A DNA stretch of 50,474 nt from Acidobacteria bacterium 13_2_20CM_2_57_6 (lineage in GTDB: Bacteria > Acidobacteriota > Terriglobia > Acidiferrales > UBA7541). Positions 40,632-50,235 of the stretch are shown one piece after another. The DNA lies in assembly GCA_001917435.1 (NCBI GenBank), contig MNEA01000148.1, positions 1 through 50,474 of the forward strand. Reading direction: 5' to 3'. Position numbers and translations under genes: made by a program. The first letter of the stretch is position 1. Each line of letters begins with the position of its first letter. A model generated the notes under the pieces. That model saw only the letters and a list, made by a program, of their open reading frames with translations, was not told the DNA's origin and did no database searches.

Positions 40632-43481
40632 ATGGCCCAACCACTCGAACTCAAGAAAACGCTGAACCTGCCGAAAACGGACTTCCCGATGAAAGCCGGC
40701 CTGCCGCAAAATGAGCCCAGGCAGCTCGAAGCCTGGCACAACGGAAACATCTACGAAGGTATCCTGGAAGCGCGCAAAGGCAAGCCGCTCTTTGTTCTGC
40801 ACGACGGCCCGCCGTACCCCACCGGAGAGATCCATCTCGGCACCGGCCTCAACAAAATTCTCAAGGATCTTGTCGTTAAGACCAAAAGCATGGCGGGGCA
40901 CTATGCGCCCTACGTCCCCGGCTGGGATTGCCACGGCCTGCCGATTGAGACCCAGGTGGAAAAAGAGCTGGGCGGAAAAGGGAAAGTTCCGCCTGCGGAG
41001 TTCCGCAAGCTGTGCCGTCAATTCGCGCTCCGTTACGTCGAACAGCACAAAAAAGATTTCAAGCGCCTCGGCATTTTCGGCCGCTGGAACGATCCCTATC
41101 TGACGATGAGCCACGAATACGAAGCCACCATTGCCGGCGCGTTCCTGGATTTCATGGAAAAGGGTTATGTCTATCGCGGCCGCAAGCCCGTCTACTGGTG
41201 CATCTATGACAGCACCGCGCTCGCGGAAGCCGAAGTCGAATACGAAGACCACACCAGCCCCTCAATCTGGGTGAAATTTGCGGTTGTCGTCGGCCACCGA
41301 GGAGATATTGCAGGACTTGGAAGCGACGTCAGCGCGGTCATCTGGACCACCACCCCCTGGACCATTCCGCATAATCGCGCTCTGGCCTTTCATCCCGATT
41401 TCGAGTACGCCGTGGTCGACACCGAAAAGGGCGCGCTGCTTCTAGCCTCCGACCGCATCGCCGCTTTGCAAGCCGAATGTGGCATCAAGGAAGCTCGCGT
41501 GCGCGCCACCTTCAAGGGCCGCGATTTCGATGGTATGAAATTTCAGCATCCATTTCTTCCGATTCAAGTGCCCGGCATTCTCGCTGATTACGTCACCCTC
41601 GATCAGGGCAGCGGCGTCGTTCACACTGCCCCCGGCCACGGCGCCGACGACTTCTATTCCGGCCAAAAGTACGGCTTGGAGATCTATGCGCCGCTCGACG
41701 ACAAGGGCCTCTACCTCGAAGGTTTGCCCGAATACAAAAGCAAAGACGTATTCACCGCCAATCCCATCATCGTGAAATTGCTCGCTGAGCGCGGCGCTCT
41801 TCTTGGCAATAATGAATACAAGCACAGCTATCCGCACTGCTGGCGCTGCCACAATCCGGTAATTTTCCGCGCCACGGAGCAGTGGTTTATTAAAATGGAC
41901 CAGGCCGCTCACGGAAAAGAAAAATCCCTGCGCCAGGAAGCGCTCGAGGAAATTCACCAGGTGAAGTGGTTCCCCGCCTGGGGCGAAGACCGCATGTACG
42001 AAATGATTGAGAAGCGCCCGGACTGGTGCGTCTCACGCCAGCGCTTCTGGGGCGTGCCGATCATCGTTTTTTATTGTGAAGGTTGCGGCACGCGCCTCGA
42101 AGATTTCAAAGCCCTGCGCAGTGTCGTCAAGTGGTTCGAAAAGGAAGGCGCCGACGCCTGGTACCAGCATACCTCTGAAGAATTGCTCCCTGCTGGAACA
42201 AAGTGTTCTTGTGGCTCCACGAAGTGGCGCAAGGAAAACGACATTCTCGACGTCTGGTTCGATTCAGGTTCTTCGAATCTATCCGTGCTGAAGGGCGCCG
42301 AGTGGCCCGCAGACGTCTATCTCGAAGGCCCCGATCAATATCGCGGCTGGTTCCACAGCTCGCTTCTGGTTGCGACCGGCGTGCGCGACGCTTCGCCCTA
42401 TCGTGGCGTCGTCACCCACGGCTGGACGCTCGACGAACAGGGCCGCCCGATGTCCAAATCGCTCGGGAACGCCCTCTATCCCATCGAAATCTGCGAAAAG
42501 TGGGGTGCGGATTTGCTTCGCCTTTGGGTCGGTTCCGTCGAATACCAAGCCGACGTAAAAATGAGCGAGCGCGTGATGACCCAGCTCAGTGAAGCCTATC
42601 GCAAGATTCGTAACACATTCCGCTTTGCTCTCGGCAACCTTGGCGATTTCAATCCTTCGCGCGACGCGCTTTCGAACGATCATCTCGAGGAAATCGATCG
42701 TTGGATGCTCGACCGTACCGCTGAGCTCGTCAAGAAATGCCGCGAATGGTACGCGAATTACGAATTCCATCGCGTCTACCACGCCATCCACGATTATTGC
42801 GTTGTGGACCTCAGCGCTTTCTATTTCGACGTGCTGAAGGACCGCCTATACACCAAAGCTCCCAAAAATAAATCGCGTCGCTCCGCACAAACCGCTGTCT
42901 GGAAAATCAGCAGCGCTTTGGTCCGTCTGGCCGCGCCCATCCTTGTTTTCACTTCCGAGGAGATTTGGAAGCATTTCCCGAAATCCCAGGGCGAACCGGA
43001 AAGCGTCCACATCTCGCTCTTTCCTGAAGCCGCCGCTCTCGCGTGTGGGATCGCCAAAGACGCTGCGGAAAAATGGGAACGGCTCGCACAGGTACGTTCC
43101 GCCGTACTCGTGGCTCTCGAGCAAGCCCGCGCCGCAAAGACCATCGGCGGCGGCCTCGAAGCAAAAGTCCATCTCCACGCCGGCCCGGAGGCCGCTGGCT
43201 TGCAAAAATTGCTTGAAGAAAAGCAGTCTCTTCTCCCCGCACTCTTCATCGTTTCCCAGGTCGAAGTCCATTCATCGGCGATTCCCGCATCCGTTCCAGC
43301 CGAAACTTTGCCCGGTTTGACAGTCAAAATCGAGCGCGCCGAAGGCGCGAAATGCGACCGCTGCTGGAATTATTCAACGCATGTCGGCGAAAACTCTCGT
43401 TATCCCACCGTCTGCGAGCGCTGCTCCGATGCCCTTGCCGAAATCGAAAACGACGGTTCAGCCAGCGTCGCCGTAAGCTGA
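40632..43481 (+). CDS. ileS: Isoleucyl-tRNA synthetase, 949 aa
   Basis: This class I enzyme charges tRNA-Ile. It has the HIGH-box region GPPYPTGEIHLGTG (~59-72), GWDCHGLPIE, the editing domain, the DVWFDSGSS segment and the KMSKS-type GRPMSKSLGN. The C-terminal zinc finger is CDRCWNYSTHV with CERCSDAL. The length is normal. The 210-bp space to the divergent tonB gene holds a GTACACCTGTAC palindrome (40581-40592), but no T-box leader is visible. Confidence 0.97.
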   Translation: MAQPLELKKTLNLPKTDFPMKAGLPQNEPRQLEAWHNGNIYEGILEARKGKPLFVLHDGPPYPTGEIHLGTGLNKILKDLVVKTKSMAGHYAPYVPGWDCHGLPIETQVEKELGGKGKVPPAEFRKLCRQFALRYVEQHKKDFKRLGIFGRWNDPYLTMSHEYEATIAGAFLDFMEKGYVYRGRKPVYWCIYDSTALAEAEVEYEDHTSPSIWVKFAVVVGHRGDIAGLGSDVSAVIWTTTPWTIPHNRALAFHPDFEYAVVDTEKGALLLASDRIAALQAECGIKEARVRATFKGRDFDGMKFQHPFLPIQVPGILADYVTLDQGSGVVHTAPGHGADDFYSGQKYGLEIYAPLDDKGLYLEGLPEYKSKDVFTANPIIVKLLAERGALLGNNEYKHSYPHCWRCHNPVIFRATEQWFIKMDQAAHGKEKSLRQEALEEIHQVKWFPAWGEDRMYEMIEKRPDWCVSRQRFWGVPIIVFYCEGCGTRLEDFKALRSVVKWFEKEGADAWYQHTSEELLPAGTKCSCGSTKWRKENDILDVWFDSGSSNLSVLKGAEWPADVYLEGPDQYRGWFHSSLLVATGVRDASPYRGVVTHGWTLDEQGRPMSKSLGNALYPIEICEKWGADLLRLWVGSVEYQADVKMSERVMTQLSEAYRKIRNTFRFALGNLGDFNPSRDALSNDHLEEIDRWMLDRTAELVKKCREWYANYEFHRVYHAIHDYCVVDLSAFYFDVLKDRLYTKAPKNKSRRSAQTAVWKISSALVRLAAPILVFTSEEIWKHFPKSQGEPESVHISLFPEAAALACGIAKDAAEKWERLAQVRSAVLVALEQARAAKTIGGGLEAKVHLHAGPEAAGLQKLLEEKQSLLPALFIVSQVEVHSSAIPASVPAETLPGLTVKIERAEGAKCDRCWNYSTHVGENSRYPTVCERCSDALAEIENDGSASVAVS

Positions 43482-43574
43482 CATGATGCTTGCTCTTCAA
43501 ACGTGCCATCCTCGGAGCGCGCCGCCTCCCCGTCATTCCTTTACCTCCTTCATCTCCTTTACGTTCTTTACTTC

Positions 43575-44105
43575 ATGACTCTTTTCTCCCGCCTCCGTTT
43601 CCTCTGGCTCACGCTCGCTGTCGTCTTTCTCGACCGCGCCACAAAGGCTTGGATCGAATCTCGCCCTGCTGATCGCTTCCCCCACGCCGTCATTCAAAAT
43701 TTTTTCTATCTGGTGGACTCCCGCAACCCCGGCATCGCTTTCAGTTTTCTCGCTGGTCTGTCCTCACCCGCCCTCCGCCTGTTCCTTATCTGCGGTTCCC
43801 TCGTCATCATCGCAGTCATCACTTGGTTGCTCGTCGCCGGCCGCGGCATCAGCGCCGCCCATGCCGCCGGCCTCGCGCTTCTCCTTGGCGGCGCTACAGG
43901 CAACGTCACCGACCGCATTCTCCATGGCGCCGTCACCGATTTCATCGAGGTTTATCTCCGCTTCCTTCCTTGGCGAACTTTCAATCCTTGGCCTGCCTTC
44001 AACGTCGCGGATTCCGCCATCACGGTTGGCGCCATTCTTATCCTGCTCGAGATATTATTTGGCCGTCGGTCCGAAGGGCCGCACTTGAATTCGCAAACAT
44101 CGTAG
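43575..44105 (+). CDS. lspA: Lipoprotein signal peptidase (signal peptidase II), 176 aa
   Basis: Four membrane helices are seen. The catalytic Asp pair of the family is in GNVTDRILHGAVTDFIEVY and FNVADSAITVGAILIL, and NPGIAFSFL is the usual Asn-x-Gly-x-Ala-Phe motif. It cleaves prolipoproteins in the inner membrane. ATG 43575 is chosen because the preceding in-frame residues are a Ser/Pro-rich stretch unlike the family. It lies 94 bp after ileS, the common ileS-lspA arrangement. Confidence 0.93.
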   Translation: MTLFSRLRFLWLTLAVVFLDRATKAWIESRPADRFPHAVIQNFFYLVDSRNPGIAFSFLAGLSSPALRLFLICGSLVIIAVITWLLVAGRGISAAHAAGLALLLGGATGNVTDRILHGAVTDFIEVYLRFLPWRTFNPWPAFNVADSAITVGAILILLEILFGRRSEGPHLNSQTS

Positions 44106-44561
44106 TCGGATTCCGCACGCAGAAGCGCATCATCGAATACTCCGGCCACTGGTGCGCGAAACCTTCCCCGGCAGCTTTACCTGGATAACTTGAATGGAAT
44201 CAGCTGCTTTGATTCGTCCGTCCATTCAGGTTTCTTCCACCTAGTTTTGCAGCATCCACCCGATTGCCTTCACGTCCAGTCTCAAGCATATCTAGAGCGG
44301 CTGCAAGCTGCCTCGAAGCTAGCCGAGAGTAAGAAAGGGTGGATGAATAGTCTAGGGCGTGCGAACAAGAACGTAATCGCACTCTAGAGCCAAAACGCTT
44401 GGAAAGGCGCAGCACTTTCCGCGTGAATTTTCAGGTGCTCCTCGTCCCTGCCGTTTCCATGACTCTGATGTCAAGAGCACGCTCACCTGTGCGCTTCAGT
44501 CATGGGTAGGTTCGTTCTGACAGCGACGGAATTAATCGCCCAGCCGTCATACGGAGGAAAG
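44106..44561. other. 456-bp intergenic region without a recognised gene
   Basis: A 65-codon plus-strand frame (44190-44387) and a minus-strand one lack ribosome-binding sites and protein-like composition. I see no clear promoter. The last ~30 bp include GGAGGA before ATG 44562. Confidence 0.4.
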
Positions 44562-46670
44562 ATGCACAAGCTGAATGCTTTGCTGCTGTTGTGTCTCGCA
44601 TTGGTTTTTGCCGCGAATGTTCAAGCCCAAAGCAATTCCGGCGTGAACAATGCGGAGTTGAATGGCAATTATGCATTTACGTTCAGCGGGTTCACCGGGA
44701 ATAGCGGTGGCTCATCTGTTTTTGGGGCCGTGGGAAGATTCACTGCGGATGGTTCCGGCAATATCACTAACGGCGAACTGGACACCAACGGCGTTGGTCC
44801 CGGAGCTGCGCTAGCCGCGCAAGCGTTCACCGGAACGTATGCGATCGGTGCCGACAATCGCGGTGTGATGACTCTGAATATTCCCGGCGGTGCAAAACTC
44901 GCCTTCGCGATGATGGCCAACGGCAATGCCCAGTTCATCGAGTTCGATGCTACGGGCGGGGTCGGAACGATTGGCTCAGGGACCATGGAAAAAGCGGACA
45001 CTTCCGCGTACAACACCGCAAGCATTTCGGGGGACTACGCATTTGGCGTCGCTGGGTTTGACGACGCCAACAATCGCGCGGCCATTGCCGGGCGTTTTAC
45101 TTCGAACGGAGCGGGCGCTTTGACCAACGAAGCCGGTGACGTCAACGCCTATGGCACTACCTATTCGATGACATTTTCTTCGGCGAATTACTCGGTGTCC
45201 GATACTTCCACGGGGCGGGGCACACTCAACTTCTCTTTCTCGATCGGGGGATCGCCATTCAGTTTGAATTACGCATTTTACTTCGTGAACGCAGGAAAGC
45301 TATTTGTGATGGGGACGGACCCGGTGTCGGCGTCCACTCCGTTGCTGAATGGTGTCGTGTTGCGTCAACAGATTCCGGCAGGAGGTTTCTCCAACGCTGC
45401 GCTAAATGGCGGCATGGTGATTTACCTGACGGGATTTACGTTTTGCGGAAACGGATCAGCCCGTTCCTCTGACGCGCTCGCGGGCTTGTCCACAACTGAC
45501 GGCAACGGCGCCCTCAACATCACCTTCGACGAGAATTGCGGTGGGCTCTCCAATTCCATCAGCGGACTATCCGGGACGTACAGTGTGGCAAGCAATGGCC
45601 GCACATCTATAGCCGTCGCAAATGGCGCGGTCGCCTACCTGGTAAGTCCGAATCAAGCCTTCCTCTTCAGCACGGACAGTTCTGTGGTCTCCGGCTTTGG
45701 CGAGCCCCAGGCGGCTATGTCGTTCACGAACAGCGCGCTGAATGGAAATTATGCAGGTGTGGCGGCTACGCCAGCGTCGTTTGGCGTTCAAGTATTCTCC
45801 GGTGAGTTCGCGGCGGATGGCGCCAGCCCCACCGGCAATATGACCGGCACGGAGGACATCGGAGCGTCCAGCGGACCAGTCTCGGGCGCGGCGTTTCAGG
45901 CTGCGTACGCCATATCCTCCTCGTCAGCAAATGGACGGGGAACCATGACCGTCGCTTCCGGAGAAGGAGGCAACGCCGTCATTTACATGATCTCCGCCAC
46001 GGCCTTCGTAGCGGTTTCACTGAACGACCCGAATCCCGCAGTGTTGCTCTTTGAGCAGTCTGCAACTTCTCCTCCGCCGACGCCCACTCTTACTTCGCTG
46101 ACCCTGAGTCCTGCGACTGTGACTGGCGGAGATTCCTCCACGGGCACGGTAACGCTGAGCGGGCCGGCACCGTCAGGTGGAGCTCAAGTCGCGCTCTCGA
46201 GCAGCGACACGTCAGTAGCTACAGTTCCTTCCAGCGTGAAGGTCACGGCTGGAGCCACGAGCGCGACGTTCACGGTCAACACCAGCGCCGTCACGGCGTC
46301 AACCACGGTCACCATCTCCGCGGCCTACGCGGGCGTAACCAAGACAGCTTCGCTCACCGTGAATCCCGCGCCTCCCCCACCGCCCACGCTTTCCTCGCTG
46401 ACGCTGAATCCCAGCACCGTTATCGGCGGCGTGCAATCTTCCACGGGCCAGGTCACGTTAAGCGCGCCCGCACCTGCAGGTGGCGCGACGGTTACCCTCT
46501 CCAGCAGCAGCGGCGCAGCCAGCGTGCCTTCCAGCGTGTTTGTTCCGGAAGGAGCTACCAGCGCGACCTTTACCGTGAACACCTCCATCGTTCTCGTTTC
46601 GACTTCCGTCACCATTTCAGCTTCGTACAACGGTACGACGCGGATGGCAAGTCTCAACGTGCTCCTGTAA
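44562..46670 (+). CDS. Secreted surface protein with two C-terminal Ig-like repeats, 702 aa
   Basis: A signal peptide is clear (MHKLNALLLLCLALVFAANV, cleavage near VQAQ). GGAGGA precedes ATG 44562. Residues ~25-500 contain several repeats of about 130 residues starting LNGNYAFTFSGF / ISGDYAFGVAGFD / LNGNYAGVAATP, forming a beta-rich domain. Two near-identical ~93-100-residue modules follow (SLTLSPATVTGGDSSTGTVT...; SLTLNPSTVIGGVQSSTGQV...), with a Pro-rich spacer between them. They look like bacterial Ig-like modules of adhesins. No anchor motif is visible at the end. Function as an adhesin or matrix protein is inferred. Confidence 0.8.
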   Translation: MHKLNALLLLCLALVFAANVQAQSNSGVNNAELNGNYAFTFSGFTGNSGGSSVFGAVGRFTADGSGNITNGELDTNGVGPGAALAAQAFTGTYAIGADNRGVMTLNIPGGAKLAFAMMANGNAQFIEFDATGGVGTIGSGTMEKADTSAYNTASISGDYAFGVAGFDDANNRAAIAGRFTSNGAGALTNEAGDVNAYGTTYSMTFSSANYSVSDTSTGRGTLNFSFSIGGSPFSLNYAFYFVNAGKLFVMGTDPVSASTPLLNGVVLRQQIPAGGFSNAALNGGMVIYLTGFTFCGNGSARSSDALAGLSTTDGNGALNITFDENCGGLSNSISGLSGTYSVASNGRTSIAVANGAVAYLVSPNQAFLFSTDSSVVSGFGEPQAAMSFTNSALNGNYAGVAATPASFGVQVFSGEFAADGASPTGNMTGTEDIGASSGPVSGAAFQAAYAISSSSANGRGTMTVASGEGGNAVIYMISATAFVAVSLNDPNPAVLLFEQSATSPPPTPTLTSLTLSPATVTGGDSSTGTVTLSGPAPSGGAQVALSSSDTSVATVPSSVKVTAGATSATFTVNTSAVTASTTVTISAAYAGVTKTASLTVNPAPPPPPTLSSLTLNPSTVIGGVQSSTGQVTLSAPAPAGGATVTLSSSSGAASVPSSVFVPEGATSATFTVNTSIVLVSTSVTISASYNGTTRMASLNVLL
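46089..46667 (+). repeat. Tandem repeat with 300-bp period inside the surface protein
   Basis: Unit 1 begins at 46089 and unit 2 at 46389, exactly 300 bp later. Both encode the same order: SLTL-P, GG-STG-VTLS, PAP-GGA, VPSSV, GATSATFTVNTS, TISA-Y. The second unit ends at the stop, about 20 bp shorter. Such repeats can expand and contract by recombination. Confidence 0.85.
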
Positions 46671-46692
46671 CGGGGCTGCATATGCAGGCAGG

Positions 46693-46731
46693 AAGGGGTG
46701 CGGCGCTGAAATCGGGCGCGCCGCACCCCTT
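46693..46731 (+). terminator. Strong 14-bp hairpin after the surface-protein gene
   Basis: AAGGGGTGCGGCGC (46693-46706) and GCGCCGCACCCCTT (46718-46731) pair perfectly around an 11-base loop, 22 bp behind the stop codon. No T-run follows, so it may act as an RNA-stabilising or Rho-assisted element. The rest of this 326-bp intergenic stretch, up to 46996, shows nothing I can name. Confidence 0.6.
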
Positions 46732-46996
46732 CTGAAGGGCACGGCGCGACACTACTGGATCCCCATGGCCTTGCACTGAAATGCATCTTCGTTCCTCCAC
46801 TACCCCGGTGTTTTTGCAGAAGAGTTCGGATTTGCTTGAAAAGAAGAGAGTTGAGTTTTTGCTGAGTGCAAAGTGAGGTTGGAACAGCGTAAAAGAAAGG
46901 GGAGAAGTTCAAACGTAGACTCCACTGGTTGGCCACTCTTTTACAGCAACCAGCGTCAAAATCTCCGGTACGATCTAAGTTCTGAGAGCCATTCCT

Positions 46997-47961
46997 ATGC
47001 CGAGAAGGCTGTTTGCAATGGTGGTGGCTGCTGGCTCCGTTCTTGTTCAATCACGGCAATCGTCCACACAAAGAATTCCTGCTGTCCAAGCGCAACCACA
47101 GGCCGCCACCGAGCAAAGCGAAGCCCGAACCAAAATCAGCGTTAATTCCGATCTCGTTGTGCTCGCTGCCACGGCCAAAGATCTCCACGGCAATCTCGTT
47201 CCTGATCTTCAAAAAGAAGAGTTCCGCATTTTCGATGACAACGTTGAGCAATCCATAGATGTTTTCACTGCCGAAGCCTTTCCGCTCTCGCTGGTCGTCC
47301 TCATCGACGACGATCTGAAATCCCAGGACGCGGCACAGATGGCTCCCACTCTGCGCGCCATAACCGGCGGAATCAGCTCAAGCGACGAAGCCATCATTTG
47401 CCGTTTTGATCTCTCGTTCTATCCGGGCGATGGATTTAGTGCCGACCTCAACAAGCTCTGGGCCGATTTGAAGGATGCCCAGGATCATAGCGGTCCTTCG
47501 ACCTCCGGTGCCGTCCCCTTCGTCACGCCACCATCGAGCCATCCACTCGGGGTCGGTGAACCGCCCCTGGCAGCGCCAACTAACCTTGGTTCCCGCCCAA
47601 CCAAGGCTCTCGACGACGCCGTCCATTCTGCCGCTGAGCTGCTCCATGATCGCGGAGCCAGCCGCCGCAAGATCATCCTTCTCATCTCCGACGGCCTCAA
47701 CGGGCCGCAATTTAACCATCACACGTACCCCGGCACGCTCGAGGCGCTCCTTCACGACAACATATCCGTATACAGCTTGGCTGTCGGACACTAATAACCG
47801 AAGAGGCTAGGCACGAGTACACTTTGGCCTACGTGCCCCGCGGCAATAACCGCAACGCTAGTTATCATAAGGTAGAGATCCGCGCCACGCGCGAAGGCCT
47901 CACCATCAAGACGCGCAAGGGCTACTTCACAGGACCTCTCGCGGTTCCGGCAAAGCAGTAA
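46997..47961 (+). pseudogene. VWFA-related acidobacterial protein with internal deletion
   Basis: The frame from ATG 46997 has a signal-like start and a diverged VWFA domain (LVVLIDDDLKSQ in place of the DxSxS metal site, and IILLISDGLNG). It stops at TAA 47792 after VYSLAVGH. A second frame then encodes the family's C-terminus (ITEEARHEYTLAYVPRGNNR to KTRKGYFTGPLAVPAKQ, stop 47959-47961). Compared with the intact relative at 49047 about 55 residues between the two parts are missing. A deletion not divisible by three explains both the loss and the frame change. Confidence 0.8.
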
Positions 47962-48041
47962 GGTTGGCACTCCCTAATCGGACGTACCTCTCATCGCAGC
48001 CTTGCTACAATCGGCCTGTGCCGCGTGGAGCCCAACCCGAG

Positions 48042-49043
48042 ATGCATGAGCTACTGGCGGTGGATACGGACGCCGGAACGCGGCTGGACCGGTTTGTGGC
48101 CGCGCATCGCCCGGAACTGTCGCGGTCGCGCGTACAGGAACTTATCGACGGCGGGCTTATCCTCGTCAATGGCAAGGCAGCGAAATCCTCTCAGAAACTT
48201 CACGGCGGGGAACTCATCATTGTTCGGGCGCAGCCGCGGCCCGCGACACGCGCCGAAGCGGAAGCGATTCCGCTGGAGGTGCTTTACGAAGACGACGACG
48301 TGATCGCCGTTAACAAAGCCGCGGGGATGACCGTTCACGCCGGGGCGGGAAACGTGTCTGGCACACTGGTCAACGCGCTTCTTGGGCGAGGGCAAGCGCT
48401 TTCAAAGGGTAGCGATCCGCTGCGGCCGGGAATCGTGCATCGTCTGGACAAGGAGACTTCGGGCGTGATCCTGGTGGCCAAGAACGACGTGGCGCACGCA
48501 AAACTCGGGGACGCGTTTCGCCAGCGCGCCATCAAGAAGACGTATATCGCGCTGGTGCAGGGCGTTCTTACGGAGAAAAGCGGCCGCATTGATCTGGCAA
48601 TCGGACGCGACCCGATTCATCGAACGCGCATGGCGACGCAGCGCAAATCGTGGCATGGTGCGGCCATCGCCAATCCGCGCGAGGCGCGCACGGATTGGAA
48701 AGCGCTCGCAAAGATCGACAACACAACGCTGGTGGAAGTCCAACTCCACACCGGACGCACGCATCAGATTCGAGTGCATTTCGCCGCGCTGAAGCATCCG
48801 GTGGTGGGCGACACGCTGTACGGCGCAGCGCGGGAGTTGCGGATAGGCAAGCTCGATTTGCCTCCACTGGGACGCAATTTCTTGCATGCGGTGAAACTTG
48901 GCTTTGCGCAGCCGCGGACCGGCGCATGGATCGAAGTTCGCGCTAGATTGCCGGTGGAATTGCGCGATTATTTGAGAAAACTTTGTGACGCTGCCGGAGA
49001 AACGCAGAGCCGAATTGACGCCGCGCTGGCGGGATACCTATAA
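48042..49043 (+). CDS. RluD-like 23S rRNA pseudouridine synthase, 333 aa
   Basis: An S4 RNA-binding domain comes first (GTRLDRFVAAHRPELSRSRV, then GLILVNGKA). The catalytic domain has the RluA/RluD signature HRLDKETSGVILVAKN with the nucleophilic Asp, and LHTGRTHQIRVHFAALKHPV. It modifies uridines in rRNA. ATG 48042 begins right before the S4 domain (MHELLAVDTDAGTRLDR); the longer upstream frame is not conserved-looking. It may be rluD itself or a paralogue. Confidence 0.88.
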   Translation: MHELLAVDTDAGTRLDRFVAAHRPELSRSRVQELIDGGLILVNGKAAKSSQKLHGGELIIVRAQPRPATRAEAEAIPLEVLYEDDDVIAVNKAAGMTVHAGAGNVSGTLVNALLGRGQALSKGSDPLRPGIVHRLDKETSGVILVAKNDVAHAKLGDAFRQRAIKKTYIALVQGVLTEKSGRIDLAIGRDPIHRTRMATQRKSWHGAAIANPREARTDWKALAKIDNTTLVEVQLHTGRTHQIRVHFAALKHPVVGDTLYGAARELRIGKLDLPPLGRNFLHAVKLGFAQPRTGAWIEVRARLPVELRDYLRKLCDAAGETQSRIDAALAGYL

Positions 49044-49046
49044 TCG

Positions 49047-50180
49047 ATGCAAATGCGACGAATCATTAGTTCGATCTTTTTGGCGCTGGCGCTGCTGTTA
49101 TTTCCGCTGACAGACCGGGCACAGCAATCGGCACCAGCCACGAAGCCCCAAGCGTCGTCCTCTCCGGACGCTAAGCCGCAAGCACCCCAGCCGACGCAGC
49201 CTGCCGCGGCGAAGCAGGAACCTACCCAGCAGAGCGATCAAACCATCAAGTCAGTCGTCAACCTCGTCGATGTGCTCTTCACGGTGCTCAACCGCCGCAA
49301 CAAGCTTGTACCGGAACTCGAAAAGAGCGATTTCAAGATCTGGGACGACAAATATCCGCAGGAAATCCGCTACTTTAGCAAACAGTCCAATCTGCCTCTG
49401 CGCATCGGCATGCTCCTGGACACTTCCAACAGTATCCGCGACCGCATCAAGTTCGAGCAGGATGCCTCGATCAATTTCCTGTTCAGCGTGCTGCGGCGCA
49501 ATAAGGATGAAGCTTTTGTGATGACGTTCGACGATGAGCCGCAAATCGTCCAGCCCTTCACCGGCGACGCGGGAGCCCTGCGCGACCAGATCACCAAGAC
49601 CCGCGCGGGCGGCGGCACTGCAATCTACGACGCGATTTACGAAGCGTGCGTGAAGGAATTGAGCCACCCTCCGCGCCCGCCGGGCGATCAGCCGGACGTG
49701 GTGCGCCGCGTAATGATTCTCATCAGCGATGGCGAGGATAATCTATCGACGCACACGCGCGCGGACGCCATCGAAATGGCGCAGCGCACGAGCGTGGTCA
49801 TCTACACCATCAGCACCAGCACACAGTGGGTCTCGCTCTCGCAGACCGATCCGAGCAAACTGGCGGACCGCAAATATCACCTGACAGACGGTGACAAGAT
49901 TTTGCAGGAACTCGCCGAGGAAACCGGAGGCCGCGCGTTTTTTCCGTATCACGTCGACGATTTGGACCAGTCGTTTCAGGACATCGGCGACGAATTGCGC
50001 AACCAATATTCCGTCGCCTACCTTCCCACGAACTACGTTATGGATGGCCGCTACCATAAAATCCGCATCGAGGTGCCCGATCATAAGGGCTACCAGGTGC
50101 GCGCGCGCCGCGGCTATTTCGCTCGAGCCGGCAACAACGTGCCGGCGACGGCAAATCCTCCCGGAGGCACAATCCAATGA
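49047..50180 (+). CDS. VWFA-related acidobacterial domain protein, 377 aa
   Basis: A signal peptide (RRIISSIFLALALLLFPLTD) is followed by an Ala/Gln/Pro-rich linker (~25-70). The VWFA domain has its metal site MLLDTSNSIRDR (DxSxS) and MILISDGEDN. The C-terminal part (NQYSVAYLPTNYVMDGRYHK, GYQVRARRGYFARAG) is the usual end of this family. The proteins are secreted and of unknown function. It starts 3 bp after the pseudouridine synthase stop and may be translated with it. The gene at 46997 is its decayed relative. Confidence 0.88.
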   Translation: MQMRRIISSIFLALALLLFPLTDRAQQSAPATKPQASSSPDAKPQAPQPTQPAAAKQEPTQQSDQTIKSVVNLVDVLFTVLNRRNKLVPELEKSDFKIWDDKYPQEIRYFSKQSNLPLRIGMLLDTSNSIRDRIKFEQDASINFLFSVLRRNKDEAFVMTFDDEPQIVQPFTGDAGALRDQITKTRAGGGTAIYDAIYEACVKELSHPPRPPGDQPDVVRRVMILISDGEDNLSTHTRADAIEMAQRTSVVIYTISTSTQWVSLSQTDPSKLADRKYHLTDGDKILQELAEETGGRAFFPYHVDDLDQSFQDIGDELRNQYSVAYLPTNYVMDGRYHKIRIEVPDHKGYQVRARRGYFARAGNNVPATANPPGGTIQ

Positions 50181-50235
50181 TCCGTTGTTGAAAATGCGCT
50201 GCGCGCGGCGCTAATTGAAGTCAATGCGAAATTTT

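Noticed and set aside
39844..40665. 273-codon plus-strand frame over the tonB gene
   Set aside because: Low-complexity Arg/Ser/Pro sequence; TonB motifs on the minus strand decide.
44190..44387. 65-codon frame after lspA
   Set aside because: No start signal and no protein-like pattern.
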